This document shows positions 1 to 8,241 of a DNA stretch of 44,379 nucleotides, piece after piece. The notes beneath the pieces were generated by a model. It did no database searches, was not told the origin of the DNA, and was given only the letters and a program-made list of their open reading frames with translations. The DNA is from Verrucomicrobiota bacterium. Lineage in GTDB: Bacteria; Verrucomicrobiota; Verrucomicrobiia; Limisphaerales; J093. The stretch covers positions 1-44,379 of the forward strand of contig JAKLFY010000052.1 in the NCBI GenBank assembly GCA_022710935.1, written 5' to 3'. Both the position numbers and the translations under genes were made by a program. Positions within the stretch are counted from its first letter, which is position 1; every line of letters begins with the position of its first letter.

Positions 1-303
1 CGACAACAACAGTCATCTCGGCGACCCCGGAAAGCCTAACTTAATTTCGCGGTTCCGTGGTCCAACACTTGGGGTCCACCTCAAAGCGAGGGCGGCGATT
101 TCTCCGCCGTGGGATGGGTAGCGACCTGTTCTGCGGTCCTGAAGCTGACAGGATAACCAAGAACCCGCCGATGGAACTGCACGTGTGCGTCTTGCTTGCT
201 CGCTTCGACCGGTACGGGCACACCCAGCAGATCGCGTCTCAGCCGGCCTTGGGGTCGACGCCCATGCGCGGCTGCGGGGTGGTCCCTCCGCAGAAAAGGG
301 GGA
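1..303. other. non-coding stretch 3' of the helicase
   Basis: No convincing gene is visible. Short open frames on both strands have no recognisable domain and no good ribosome binding site. The only structure is an imperfect stem with arms CTGCGG (272-277) and CCGCAG (288-293), lying 11-32 bases past the helicase stop. It could act as a weak terminator for the minus strand, but no T-tract follows it. Confidence 0.5.
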
Positions 304-2901
304 TTATGGGCGAGTGAAGACGCCGATCCGACACAGGCGCACGACGGGGGTCTGCAGCTCGCGTGATCGGGGCAAATCGACGTCGAACTCGGCCACCCAA
401 TCGTTGTGTTCCTCGGGGTCTATGAGCATCTGCTGGACCCGTAAAGCGCGCTGGTCTTCCGATGGCAGGACATAGGTGTGCCGCGTGTTGCGCGCGTTCG
501 GATCGAGGCAGATCCGCTGGTGCCCGGCGTGGTAGGCGTCGATCGTTTCGCGCAGGCGGTCGGGTGTCCATGTGTCTTCCGAGCTCTGGTCGGGGGCGGC
601 GCTTTCCGCCGGCCCGGCCAACGTCGCCAGGGCGGCCTCGTAGTCGCCCACCACGCAGGCGCGGAGGAAGGTAAAGACCACCGTTCGAATGGCGGCGGTG
701 AAGGCGCGCGTGTTCCGCGTGATGTCGGCCGCGGCCTCGTCCGCGCCGGGGGGGCGCACCTCGGTTGCCGGCTCGGCCGCCGCGGCGATCTTTGTTCCGC
801 GCATCTTCTCCCATTCGTCGAGAAGACTCGAATCCACCTGGCGGATCATGGCGGACAGGTAAAGTTCCATCTCGCGGACCGGATCGGTCTTGGCGGCGTC
901 GGGGACAGTCTGGGCGAGGACTTTGAACACGCTGTTGAGATGGCGCAGCAGGAGCCCCTCGGACCGCTGGAGTTCGTAATCGCGGATGTAATCGCCGAAC
1001 GATCGAAACTGCTCGAACATCTCGCGGGCGATCGACTTGGGCCGGATGTTTTCCTGGCCCACCCACGGGTGCTTGTCGGCGAAGGCGTTGAAGGTCGAGT
1101 AGATGAAATCGCGGTTGGGCTTGGGATACTCGAGCTTCTCGAGTTCGTCCATGCGCTCCTGGTACTCGAGGCCGCGGGCCTTCATGTCCGCCATCGCCTC
1201 CGACTTCACCCGATCGAGCTGCTTGCGCAGGATGATGTCCGGATCTTCGAGAATCGACTCGACCAGCGTGAGCAGGTCCAGCGCGTAATCGGGCGCCGCC
1301 GGATCGAGCAGCGGAACGGTCTCGATCAGGTAGAGCGAGAGGGCCTGGTCCATCGAAAAATCATCCTGCAACTCGACGTTCACGCGCAGCTTGCGATCGG
1401 GATGATCCTCCTCGGACCGCTCGGCCTGCGGAATGAACTCGACGATCCTCCGGTCAAGCAGCGAACGGAACAGTTGCCACGCGCGGCGTCGATGCGACCC
1501 TTTCGCCTTGGGCGATTCATGGCTCTCCCGAATCAGTTGGCGCATGGCGCGGCAGCCGTCGCTGTTCCGGCTCAGCACGTTCAGCAGCATGCCGTGCGAC
1601 ACCTGGAAACGGGACGCCAGCCGTTCCGGCGACGCGCCGATCAGCCGCGCGAATGTGTTCTTGTCCCAGTTGACAAAGTTGCGCTCGGGCGGCTTGCGCT
1701 TGACGAACTTGCGCCCCTGTTTGGCCGATTTCTCCTCGAGTTTGAGGTTCTCGATCACGTGCTCCGGGGCCTGGGCCACCACCCAGCCCCGATCGTCGAA
1801 TCCCTTGCGCCCGGCCCGCCCGCTGATCTGATGGAAATCGCGCGCGCTCAGGATGCCGGTCTTCTGGCCGTCGTACTTGCACAGGCGGGTGAACAGGACC
1901 GTCCGGATGGGGACGTTGATGCCGACCCCGAGCGTGTCGGTGCCGCAGATGATCTTGAGCAGACCGCGCTGAGCGAGTTGTTCGACCAGCACGCGATACT
2001 TGGGCAGCAGACCGGCGTGGTGGACGCCAATCCCCTGCTTGAGCCAGGTGCGCACGTTCGGTCCGTAGGGACTGCTGAACTTGAATGTGACCAGTTCCTG
2101 CGCCAGCGCCGCCTTCTCGTCGCGGGTGCAGACGTTGAGGCTGGTGAAGTCCTGCGCGCTCTGGGCCGCCTCGGCCTGGGTGAAATGGACGACGTAGACC
2201 GGGGCCTTCCCGTCGCTGACGAGGCGTTCGAGCGTCTGGGCCAGGGGCGTCTCCGCATACGCGAATTCGAGCGGCACAGGACGCTCGACCGATTTCACCG
2301 ACACGCTCGGCCGCCCGTTGAGCCGCGTCAGATCCTCCTCGAAAAAGGCCGTGTCGCCCAGCGTCGCCGACATCAGAAGAAACCGCGCCTGCGGCAGCGT
2401 CAGCAGCGGCACTTGCCACGCCACCCCCCGGTCGCGGTCGGCATACCAATGGAACTCGTCCATGACCACTTCGCCGACGCCGGCCCGCGCGCCCTCGCGC
2501 AAGGCGATGTTGGCCAGGATCTCGGCGGTGCAGCAGAGGATCGGCGCGTCCCGGTTGACCGAGGCGTCCCCCGTGCTCAGACCCACATTGTCGGCCCCAA
2601 ACTCGCGGCACAGGGCCATCCACTTCTCGTTGACCAGCGCCTTGATTGGACATGTGTAGATCGAGCGTCGGCCCTGGGCCAGGGCCTTGAAATGCAGCGC
2701 CGCGGCCACGAGCGATTTCCCCGACCCGGTCGGGGTATTGAGGATCACGTTCTTCTCCTCGAACAGTTCGAGGATGGCCTCCTCCTGGGCCGGGTAAAGG
2801 ACGAGCCCCTTGACCTGGGCGTAGTCAAGAAAGCGCTCGAACAGCAGGTCGTTGCCGGTGTCATCGCCGCGCGGCAACAGGTCGTAAAGCGTCGTGGCCA
2901 T
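304..2901 (-). CDS. Ski2-like DEAD/DEAH-box RNA helicase with C-terminal DUF3516 region
   Basis: A superfamily 2 helicase of 865 residues, expected to unwind RNA in the cytoplasm using ATP. Walker A is TPTGSGKS (residues 56-63). The DEAH-type box reads DEFH, motif III is MSATLG, and motif VI is in [18 protein letters not shown], the signature of Ski2/Mtr4-type enzymes. The roughly 350-residue C-terminal half has the alpha-helical character of the DUF3516 region found in bacterial members. I chose the ATG at 2901 ([12 protein letters not shown]) because the frame further upstream runs into intergenic DNA. It stands alone, facing away from the mraZ cluster, so its partner and substrate are unknown. 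The domain calls are strong; the role in RNA turnover or ribosome metabolism is inferred from the family. Confidence 0.9.
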   Translation of the reverse strand: MATTLYDLLPRGDDTGNDLLFERFLDYAQVKGLVLYPAQEEAILELFEEKNVILNTPTGSGKSLVAAALHFKALAQGRRSIYTCPIKALVNEKWMALCREFGADNVGLSTGDASVNRDAPILCCTAEILANIALREGARAGVGEVVMDEFHWYADRDRGVAWQVPLLTLPQARFLLMSATLGDTAFFEEDLTRLNGRPSVSVKSVERPVPLEFAYAETPLAQTLERLVSDGKAPVYVVHFTQAEAAQSAQDFTSLNVCTRDEKAALAQELVTFKFSSPYGPNVRTWLKQGIGVHHAGLLPKYRVLVEQLAQRGLLKIICGTDTLGVGINVPIRTVLFTRLCKYDGQKTGILSARDFHQISGRAGRKGFDDRGWVVAQAPEHVIENLKLEEKSAKQGRKFVKRKPPERNFVNWDKNTFARLIGASPERLASRFQVSHGMLLNVLSRNSDGCRAMRQLIRESHESPKAKGSHRRRAWQLFRSLLDRRIVEFIPQAERSEEDHPDRKLRVNVELQDDFSMDQALSLYLIETVPLLDPAAPDYALDLLTLVESILEDPDIILRKQLDRVKSEAMADMKARGLEYQERMDELEKLEYPKPNRDFIYSTFNAFADKHPWVGQENIRPKSIAREMFEQFRSFGDYIRDYELQRSEGLLLRHLNSVFKVLAQTVPDAAKTDPVREMELYLSAMIRQVDSSLLDEWEKMRGTKIAAAAEPATEVRPPGADEAAADITRNTRAFTAAIRTVVFTFLRACVVGDYEAALATLAGPAESAAPDQSSEDTWTPDRLRETIDAYHAGHQRICLDPNARNTRHTYVLPSEDQRALRVQQMLIDPEEHNDWVAEFDVDLPRSRELQTPVVRLCRIGVFTRP

Positions 2902-3030
2902 TAGCGAGTGTCCGCCTCGAATCGGCGGGCCGGGGCATTGTGCTGGCAACGGGCCATCCGAGTCACTCGGAATCGCCGCTGAATGTCCTCGTGCCGTGTG
3001 TCTGGAGGTTGTCGCTGGGAATCGAGTTTG

Positions 3031-3114
3031 CGCCGCGTGGGGGCACGCGGCCTACACCGGGAGTCTCGATCCGGTGTAGGCCCGGTGCCCTCACCGGGCG
3101 ACAGAACACCGACA
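3031..3114. repeat. composite palindromic GTAGG repeat, copy 1
   Basis: Two hairpins face each other. The left one is CCGCGTG (3033-3039), loop GGGG, CACGCGG (3044-3050). The right one is CCCGGTG (3081-3087), loop CCCT, CACCGGG (3092-3098). Between them, CCTACACCGG (3051-3060) and CCGGTGTAGG (3071-3080) form a perfect 10-bp inverted repeat around ten bases. A tail containing ACAGAACACCGAC follows. The right hairpin, centre and tail recur in inverted orientation at 36259-36324, so this is a dispersed REP/BIME-like element and not a local terminator. Confidence 0.85.
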
Positions 3115-3147
3115 ACGAGCAAGATGCACCGGTCTCCGTGAACCGCA

Positions 3148-3205
3148 TCTCTCGGAGGGCCGATCCCGAGCTGGCGGGAGAGGCACTGATTGACGACAGA
3201 GGCTG
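3148..3205. repeat. half copy of the TCCCGC-hairpin repeat
   Basis: The stretch from CTCTCGGAGGG through GATCCCG, GCGGGAGAG and TGACGACAG closely matches the element at 10537-10640, where the same words occur twice facing each other. The stem here is TCCCG (3164-3168) with CGGGA (3175-3179). It lies between the helicase start and the mraZ control region. Confidence 0.65.
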
Positions 3206-3230
3206 GTGGCCAAGTTCTGTTTACGCGGGT

Positions 3231-3250
3231 TGTGAATAACCTGTGAACAG
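3231..3250 (-). promoter_or_regulatory. candidate DnaA boxes upstream of mraZ
   Basis: TGTGAATAA at 3231-3239 is the complement of TTATTCACA, a perfect match to the DnaA box consensus TTATNCACA. Eleven bases further on, TGTGAACAG (3242-3250) matches at 7 of 9 positions in the same orientation. The pair sits about 105 bases before the mraZ start and just upstream of the MraZ repeats. The first match is plain; a role in tying division genes to replication initiation is speculative. Confidence 0.35.
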
Positions 3251-3298
3251 ATGTTAACAAGTTATGCTGGCATCGGGTGCGGGGGTAATCGTATTGAA

Positions 3299-3323
3299 TA
3301 GGGGGTTATGGGGAGCAATGGGG
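3299..3323 (+). promoter_or_regulatory. MraZ-binding repeats (MraZ box)
   Basis: Three direct repeats of a TGGGN-type word are spaced by exactly five bases: TAGGG (3299-3303), TGGGG (3309-3313) and TGGGG (3319-3323). A 10-bp period of TGGGN words is the known MraZ operator design in several bacteria, where MraZ represses its own operon. The last repeat ends 31 bases before the mraZ ATG, so autoregulation of mraZ, the FtsL-like gene, ftsI and ftsW is expected. The first repeat departs from consensus at one base. Confidence 0.7.
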
Positions 3324-3354
3324 ACTGATCGGATTCAACGTCTGAGGCGGTGGA

Positions 3355-3843
3355 ATGATCGAGGCAGTGCCACAAAACGACCTGTTCGCCGAATACTCGG
3401 GCAACTACCGACACAAGGTCGATCGGAGCCACAGGGTTGCCTTGCCCGTTTGCTGGCGTCCCGACGGCTGGCCTCAATCGTTTGTGGTGGCGCGGTGGCC
3501 GATTTGTGAGGAGGGAACGGTCCCCGAAAAGCAGCATCTCCTGGTGCTGACACCCGAGCGTTGGCGGGCCGTGTACGCGACCTTGACCACGCAATCCATC
3601 TCGGACCCGAAGGCAGCCGCATTGAGTCGGGAGATCGGATCCGCCTACGCCCGGCTGACCCTGGACAAGGTGGGGCGTCTTCCGCTCATGGATTGGCTGG
3701 CGCGCGACGCCGGGATTGAAGACGAAGCCCTTTTGCTCGGGTTGGTCAATCGCTTCGAGATCTGGAATCCGAAGCGGTATGCCGAGTTTCAAGCTGACAG
3801 CAAACGCCTGGCCTCCGAGGCCTACAAGCAGATCGCACTATGA
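3355..3843 (+). CDS. mraZ: MraZ, transcriptional regulator of the division and cell-wall cluster
   Basis: 162 residues with the two SpoVT/AbrB-like DNA-binding halves of MraZ. The first half carries the YRHKVDRSHRVALP segment, equivalent to the usual D-x-K-G-R-x-x-x-P. The second has LTLDKVGRLPL and the family hallmark NRFEIWNPKRYAEF. The ATG is preceded by a GAGGCGGTGG purine stretch that can serve as ribosome binding site. In other bacteria MraZ forms a ring-shaped oligomer that binds the TGGGN repeats, three of which lie just upstream. Its stop overlaps the next start by ATGA, so the two genes are translationally coupled. In most genomes rsmH (mraW) comes next, but here it does not. The function is well supported by motifs and neighbours. 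Confidence 0.92.
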   Translation: MIEAVPQNDLFAEYSGNYRHKVDRSHRVALPVCWRPDGWPQSFVVARWPICEEGTVPEKQHLLVLTPERWRAVYATLTTQSISDPKAAALSREIGSAYARLTLDKVGRLPLMDWLARDAGIEDEALLLGLVNRFEIWNPKRYAEFQADSKRLASEAYKQIAL

Positions 3844-4469
3844 ATCCGACCTCGATCATCCAAATGAACCCCAGCCTCTGCACTGCAATCGGTGACAGTC
3901 TTGCATTTCCGGCAAGATCTCCGCACTTCTATTCTCCAGCAGCGCTGCGCAGCAGCGCCGGCGCAGCGCGGCGACCGGGGCGTGCGTCGCCGCCGGACGT
4001 GCGTGAGGTTCCCGCTGCGTTGGTTGCGGCTTTGCCGCGCTGCGTCCAGCAGATTCAGGGCAATCCCTACACTTTCATCCGCGGGTGGCGGCCTTTGGCG
4101 CTGGGTCGGTCAGGGGCGGCCGACAAGGGGGGCGCACGGCGCGCACCGGATGGGACCGTGGTTGGAACGGCCTGCCAGAGGCCGCGGAGAACAGGCGCGG
4201 CCAAGGCGATGGCGTTGACCGCGGTCTTGGTGTTCGCGGCGGTGGTGAATCTGAGTCTGTGGGGTGCCTCCCGCGTCGACCAGCAGAGGAGGACCTATCA
4301 ATTGGCTCAGCAACTGCGCAAGTCCGAGGCCCGAAGCCATCTGCTGGTTGTCGGGAATCGCAGTGTGAACGCGTTTCTGGCCATGTCGGAGGCCAGAGTC
4401 AGTTCTGTCAATGCGATTGCGGCATCCGGTCAATCGAATTCCAAACCGTTACGCCGAAATAAGATATGA
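3840..4469 (+). CDS. FtsL-like small division protein, start uncertain
   Basis: The frame begins with ATG overlapping the mraZ stop and runs 209 codons. Only the last part looks like a conserved protein: one membrane segment (about residues 123-142, AMALTAVLVFAAVVNLSLWG) followed by a short periplasmic helix with DQQRRTYQLAQQLRKSEA, the shape of FtsL, which recruits and activates FtsI/FtsW. Residues 25-120 are rich in Ala, Arg and Pro and come from GC-rich DNA with repeated CAGCGC words, which suggests a spacer or disordered tail. Translation could instead start at the ATG at 4209, giving 86 residues. Position between mraZ and ftsI is the strongest evidence for FtsL; the sequence itself is poorly conserved, as is usual in that family. 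Confidence 0.6.
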   Translation: MNPTSIIQMNPSLCTAIGDSLAFPARSPHFYSPAALRSSAGAARRPGRASPPDVREVPAALVAALPRCVQQIQGNPYTFIRGWRPLALGRSGAADKGGARRAPDGTVVGTACQRPRRTGAAKAMALTAVLVFAAVVNLSLWGASRVDQQRRTYQLAQQLRKSEARSHLLVVGNRSVNAFLAMSEARVSSVNAIAASGQSNSKPLRRNKI

Positions 4470-4517
4470 TTCGTTTGGACATCGAGGTGTCCCACCCACC
4501 ACCCATGATCGACCGCA

Positions 4518-6365
4518 ATGAACACCACCCGCCAATACCGCGTCCTGGCGCTGATGGGCGTCGCTGTCAGCGTCTTCTTCGGGATTGTCGCGCTCCGGCT
4601 CGTTGACATTCAGGTCTGGCGACACGACGAACTGCGGGTCAAGGCGGAGCGCTTCACCCGCACGCGCCGCTACTCGGAGCCGTGGCGGGGCGATGTGCTC
4701 GATTGTCGGGGACGGACACTGGCGACGGGTCTGCCGGTGAAGACGGTGTATGCCGATCTGACCGTTTGCTCGAATCGTTTCGAGGAGGTGGCGGCCGTGA
4801 TCGCGCGGCCTTTGGGCATGACGCAGGGTCGGGTCGCGGAGGTGATGCGCAAGGCCGCGCAGGGCAACGGCCCGGATTCCCCGCGGGCTGCCAAGGCGAT
4901 TTTGCTCCAGCGATCGGTCCCGCTCTGGATTTGGGAGAACCTGACAAATGCCCTGGCGCAGGCTGACTTTGGACTGCCGTCCGAGCCGACGAATCGCCGG
5001 CAGCGATTGGCTCGGGAACGCCTGCGGCGGCGCGCGGTCTTTGCCCGCGACGACCAGGTGCGTGTGTATCCTCTGACGAACGTGCTGGGCCAGGTTCTTG
5101 GCTTTGTGCAGCCAGGTCCGGACGCCATCGGCCTCAAGGGCGCCGCGGGTCTCGAGCTGAGCCTCGATTCACTGCTCGGTGGCGTTCGAGGCGTGTGTGT
5201 GTCCGAGCAGGACGCTGCCGGCCGCGAACTGCCCTTTGCGCGGAGCCAATGGACGCCGGCGGTGGATGGCAGCAGCGTCGAGCTGACGATCGACGCCGCG
5301 ATTCAGCAGAGTGTCGAGCGGATGCTGGCGGCGGCTGTCCTGCGCCACGAACCGCGCTGCGCGTCGGTGATCATTCTGCGTCCGAAGACGGGCGAGATTC
5401 TCGCCTGGGCATCGAGTCCGCCTGCGAGCCCGATCCGCCCCGCCGAGGGACCGATCGACATTTGGAGGATCTACGGCCTCAGCGACCGGCTCGAGCCAGG
5501 ATCGGTTCTCAAGGTGCTGGTGGTGGCGGCGGCCTTCGAGCACGGTTCCGCCACGCCAGACCTTCCGTACTTTTGCGAGCACGGGCGCATGATGTTCCAG
5601 GGCGGTGCACTGCGAGACCATAGGCCGTATGGCACCCTGACCGTGCGGGACATCATCGCCAAATCGTCGAACATCGGCGCGGCCAAGATCGGTCTCGGGG
5701 TCGGACCCGAACGCCTGCGCGAGGTTTTTCTGCGTTTTGGTTTGGGGCAGCGGACCGGTCTGCCCTTGCGGGGCGAGACGCCCGGATACCTGCCGTCCGC
5801 CGACAAACTCACGCGGCTGGTCCTGGCACGCGCCGCGATAGGGCAGGGGTTGGCCGTGAGCCAGTTGCAGTTGACCCTGGCGGTTGGAGCGCTGGCAAAC
5901 AACGGGCGGCTCATGCGGCCGCTCCTGGTGAAGGAGGTTCGGGCCCCGGACGGCAAGCCGAGCTTCCAGGCCAGCCCGGTTGCGGTGCGGCAGGCGGTGC
6001 GCCCGGCCGTGGCGCAGGCGGTGATCGAACTGATGCGCGGCGTGGTCCAGCCGGGAGGAACCGGCACGGCGGGCCAACCCAGGCTCTACTCCGCCGGCGC
6101 CAAAACCGGGACCGCGCAGAAGGCCAATGAACACGGCTATATGCGGGGCGCCTACACCTCCTGGTTTGTCGGATTCGCCCCCGCAACGGATCCCGAACTG
6201 GTCGTTTCAGTCATGTTTGACGAGCCGCGCCGCGGCTATTACGGCGGCGAAGTCTGCGCCCCGCTGTTTGGCGCGGTTGTGGACGAGGTGGGTCCCCGCC
6301 TGGGCATTCGCGCTGATCGCGACACGGCGCGTCGGGTTGGAAACCTGGCGAGCCGCGGTCAGTAA
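4518..6365 (+). CDS. ftsI: FtsI/PBP3-type peptidoglycan transpeptidase
   Basis: 615 residues of a class B penicillin-binding protein that cross-links septal peptidoglycan in the periplasm. A single N-terminal membrane anchor (about residues 10-32) is followed by the PBP dimerisation domain, including RGDVLDCRGRTLATG. The transpeptidase domain holds all three active-site motifs: S329-V-L-K332 with the nucleophilic serine, S383-S-N385, and K529-T-G-T532. The gene lies 48 bases after the FtsL-like gene and 26 bases before ftsW, the usual divisome trio order. The final 45 or so residues are an ordinary tail with no PASTA domain. Identification as a class B PBP is firm; FtsI rather than the elongation enzyme PBP2 rests on the cluster context. 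Confidence 0.92.
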   Translation: MNTTRQYRVLALMGVAVSVFFGIVALRLVDIQVWRHDELRVKAERFTRTRRYSEPWRGDVLDCRGRTLATGLPVKTVYADLTVCSNRFEEVAAVIARPLGMTQGRVAEVMRKAAQGNGPDSPRAAKAILLQRSVPLWIWENLTNALAQADFGLPSEPTNRRQRLARERLRRRAVFARDDQVRVYPLTNVLGQVLGFVQPGPDAIGLKGAAGLELSLDSLLGGVRGVCVSEQDAAGRELPFARSQWTPAVDGSSVELTIDAAIQQSVERMLAAAVLRHEPRCASVIILRPKTGEILAWASSPPASPIRPAEGPIDIWRIYGLSDRLEPGSVLKVLVVAAAFEHGSATPDLPYFCEHGRMMFQGGALRDHRPYGTLTVRDIIAKSSNIGAAKIGLGVGPERLREVFLRFGLGQRTGLPLRGETPGYLPSADKLTRLVLARAAIGQGLAVSQLQLTLAVGALANNGRLMRPLLVKEVRAPDGKPSFQASPVAVRQAVRPAVAQAVIELMRGVVQPGGTGTAGQPRLYSAGAKTGTAQKANEHGYMRGAYTSWFVGFAPATDPELVVSVMFDEPRRGYYGGEVCAPLFGAVVDEVGPRLGIRADRDTARRVGNLASRGQ

Positions 6366-6391
6366 CAAGCAAGCGCGGACAGTGTCGAGTC

Positions 6392-7675
6392 ATGAACCTC
6401 AAGACAGCCATTCTCCTCTGTGCCGCTGGCAGCTTGGCCGCCATCGGCTTGGTTTCCCTCGACAGCACGATGGTCGATGGAGGCGATCCGAACCGATTGC
6501 GAACGCACGCGTGGGCGCTGGCGCTGGGCGGCGGTCTTGGCCTGGCTGCCGCCCTGATCGACTACCGTCGTCTGAGCCGGCATGGTCTGCCCCGGATTCT
6601 CCTTGGGCTGAGCCTGGCCGCCCTGGCGCTGGTCCTGGTTCCGGGCATCGGCGAAGAGATCAACGGCGCGCGGCGCTGGTTCCGGTGGGGCGGTCAGCCA
6701 TCGGAATTCGCCAAAGTGGCGGTGCTGGTCTGGCTCGCCAACTACGCCGCGTGCCACCTGGGTCGGATGAGCCATTTTCAGGCCGGGTTCGTCACGCCGT
6801 TGTTGGGAAGCGGCGCCGCGAGCCTTCTGATCTTCGTCGAGCAGGATTGGGGAACAGCGCTGCTGCTGTTGGGCTCGAGTGTGACAATGCTCACGGTGGC
6901 CGGGACGCGCCCCGTCTATCTGGGCGGGGCCGGGTTGGGGGGGCTTGGACTTCTGACGATCCTGGTGCGACACGATCCGCATCGCTGGGCGCGCCTGATC
7001 TGCTTCCTGGACCCTGAGCGCTACCAGGACGGCATCGGCGCCCAGCAATGGCATGGGTTGCTGTCGCTGGGCACCGGCGGGCTCTTCGGCGGCTTCTTCG
7101 GGAGCGGGCGACACAAGTTCGGGTTCGTTCCGGAGCAACACACGGATTTCATCTTTTCGCTCATTGGCGAGGAATTGGGGCTGTCGGGGACGCTGTTGGT
7201 GCTCGGTCTGTTCTTTCTGGTGTTCAAGTCGGGGCTGTCGATTGCCTGGGGAGCCGGCGATCCTTTTGGCCGTTTCCTGGCAGTGGGCTTGACGAGCCTG
7301 ATTACGTACCAGGCCCTGGTGAATATGGGCGTGGTCACGTGCCTGCTGCCCAACAAAGGAATCCCCCTCCCGTTCATCAGCTATGGATCGTCCGACCTGC
7401 TCTGCATGTGCGTGGCCACGGGACTCCTCGTCTCGATTGCCAGGCATTCGCCGGAACCGCCCGCTGGCCAGACGCCGCCACCCTCTCCGGAAGACGCCGC
7501 CGCGCTCGAGCGTCGGTCGGCCCTCCATGCGCTGCCGTTGGGCGACGAGAAGCGTCCCTGGTGGAAGCGGATCAGCCTGCGGCTCGGCAGGGTCGGCGCG
7601 CGGAACGCCTTCCGCGCGGCGCGCAGCTATCAGCGGCCACCCGCGCCGGAGCCCTTGACCCGCGAAACCTGCTGA
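6392..7675 (+). CDS. ftsW: FtsW/RodA/SpoVE family peptidoglycan glycosyltransferase
   Basis: A polytopic membrane protein of 427 residues of the SEDS family, which polymerises lipid II into glycan strands together with a cognate class B PBP. Typical words are present: NGARRWF...QPSEFAK in the first half, HTDFIFSLIGEELGLSG before the late helices, and NKGIPLPFISYGSS near the end. The C-terminal 70 residues form a charged cytoplasmic tail rich in Pro and Arg. Pairing with ftsI directly upstream and the mraZ context favour FtsW over RodA. No murG, murC or ftsQAZ follows, so the cluster stops here. Confidence 0.92.
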   Translation: MNLKTAILLCAAGSLAAIGLVSLDSTMVDGGDPNRLRTHAWALALGGGLGLAAALIDYRRLSRHGLPRILLGLSLAALALVLVPGIGEEINGARRWFRWGGQPSEFAKVAVLVWLANYAACHLGRMSHFQAGFVTPLLGSGAASLLIFVEQDWGTALLLLGSSVTMLTVAGTRPVYLGGAGLGGLGLLTILVRHDPHRWARLICFLDPERYQDGIGAQQWHGLLSLGTGGLFGGFFGSGRHKFGFVPEQHTDFIFSLIGEELGLSGTLLVLGLFFLVFKSGLSIAWGAGDPFGRFLAVGLTSLITYQALVNMGVVTCLLPNKGIPLPFISYGSSDLLCMCVATGLLVSIARHSPEPPAGQTPPPSPEDAAALERRSALHALPLGDEKRPWWKRISLRLGRVGARNAFRAARSYQRPPAPEPLTRETC

Positions 7676-7749
7676 TTCCCGTCTTTGCCGAGCGAGATGG
7701 CGCGGACTTATCCCGCGACGGCGCATGCGCGTCAACCTAATGAAATCTC

Positions 7750-7775
7750 CAGCGCTGCTCCTGGGAGCAGCGCTG
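7750..7775 (+). terminator. strong hairpin 75 bases after ftsW
   Basis: Perfect 11-bp arms CAGCGCTGCTC (7750-7760) and GAGCAGCGCTG (7765-7775) enclose a CTGG loop. There is no clear T-tract after it, only TCGTGGTTGTC, so it is either a weak intrinsic terminator, a processing or stability hairpin at the end of the mraZ-ftsW transcript, or another palindromic repeat. Confidence 0.5.
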
Positions 7776-7846
7776 TCGTGGTTGTCTAAGTCTTTGGGCC
7801 GGCGTTCGTTGTGGCAGTCGCCAATGCTCAGTTCGGCGTCGAGGTC

Positions 7847-7972
7847 GCGGAGTCCCGCGGCCGCGGGAGAGTGCGGCGGTTGACCGCCGCTTTCCGAGGA
7901 CGGTTTTCAGTGCGCTCCCATTCCAAAGCGGTGCTGAAGCACACGCACTCTCCCGCAATGCGGGACTTCGCG
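7847..7972. repeat. TCCCGC-hairpin repeat pair in the ftsW/secreted-protein spacer
   Basis: The left unit contains the 16-bp palindrome TCCCGCGGCCGCGGGA (7853-7868), then a second stem GCGGCGGT (7873-7880) with ACCGCCGC (7883-7890). The right unit has TCCCGC (7951-7956), loop AAT, GCGGGA (7960-7965). The flanks mirror each other: GAGTGC after the left stem pairs with GCACTC before the right stem. The facing pair of TCCCGC hairpins with GAGAG/CTCTC edges matches the design at 10537-10640. Confidence 0.7.
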
Positions 7973-8094
7973 TTGTCGGACACGTTCGTGCCGGGGCGGC
8001 TTCCGTGCAGGGTCCGCATCTCAACCACCCTTAGGTTGACGCGTATGCGCGACGGCGGGACGGCTACGGAACCACGGTTCATGGCAAGCGTTGA

Positions 8095-8111
8095 CATTCA
8101 ACGGTTGAATG
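8095..8111. repeat. 17-base inverted repeat
   Basis: CATTCAAC and GTTGAATG are perfect 8-bp arms around a single G. It could bind a dimeric regulator, but it lies in a convergent spacer with no promoter expected nearby, so it may be just one more palindrome in this hairpin-rich stretch. Confidence 0.45.
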
Positions 8112-8147
8112 CGCACGGGGACCGTGAACGGGAGTTTCCCGCTCCTC

Positions 8148-8211
8148 ATCGTAATCGTAATCATAATCGTAATCCTGTGTCGTCGAGTGGGATTACGATT
8201 ACGATTACGAT
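8148..8211. repeat. GATTAC hexamer runs forming a snap-back hairpin
   Basis: The left arm is a run of ATCGTA-type hexamers (8148-8175). The right arm is the complementary GATTAC run (8190-8211). The arms pair over 22 bp with one mismatch (A at 8163) around a 14-base loop. Tandem hexamers on both arms suggest growth by slippage or by copying one arm from the other. It sits 31 bases past the stop of the minus-strand gene and may also end its transcript. Confidence 0.7.
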
Positions 8212-8241
8212 CAGGATCTGGGTTAGGACCACCTCGACGGC

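Noticed and set aside
1-303. possible partial gene at the left edge
   Set aside because: Open frames of 60-96 codons on both strands have no motif, no start signal and overlap one another.
478-2904. 808-codon open frame on the plus strand
   Set aside because: It lies opposite the helicase gene, has no domain, and follows the GC-codon shadow of the real frame.
8148-8211. CRISPR-like array of short repeats
   Set aside because: The repeat unit is six bases, without spacers, and no cas gene is in the window.
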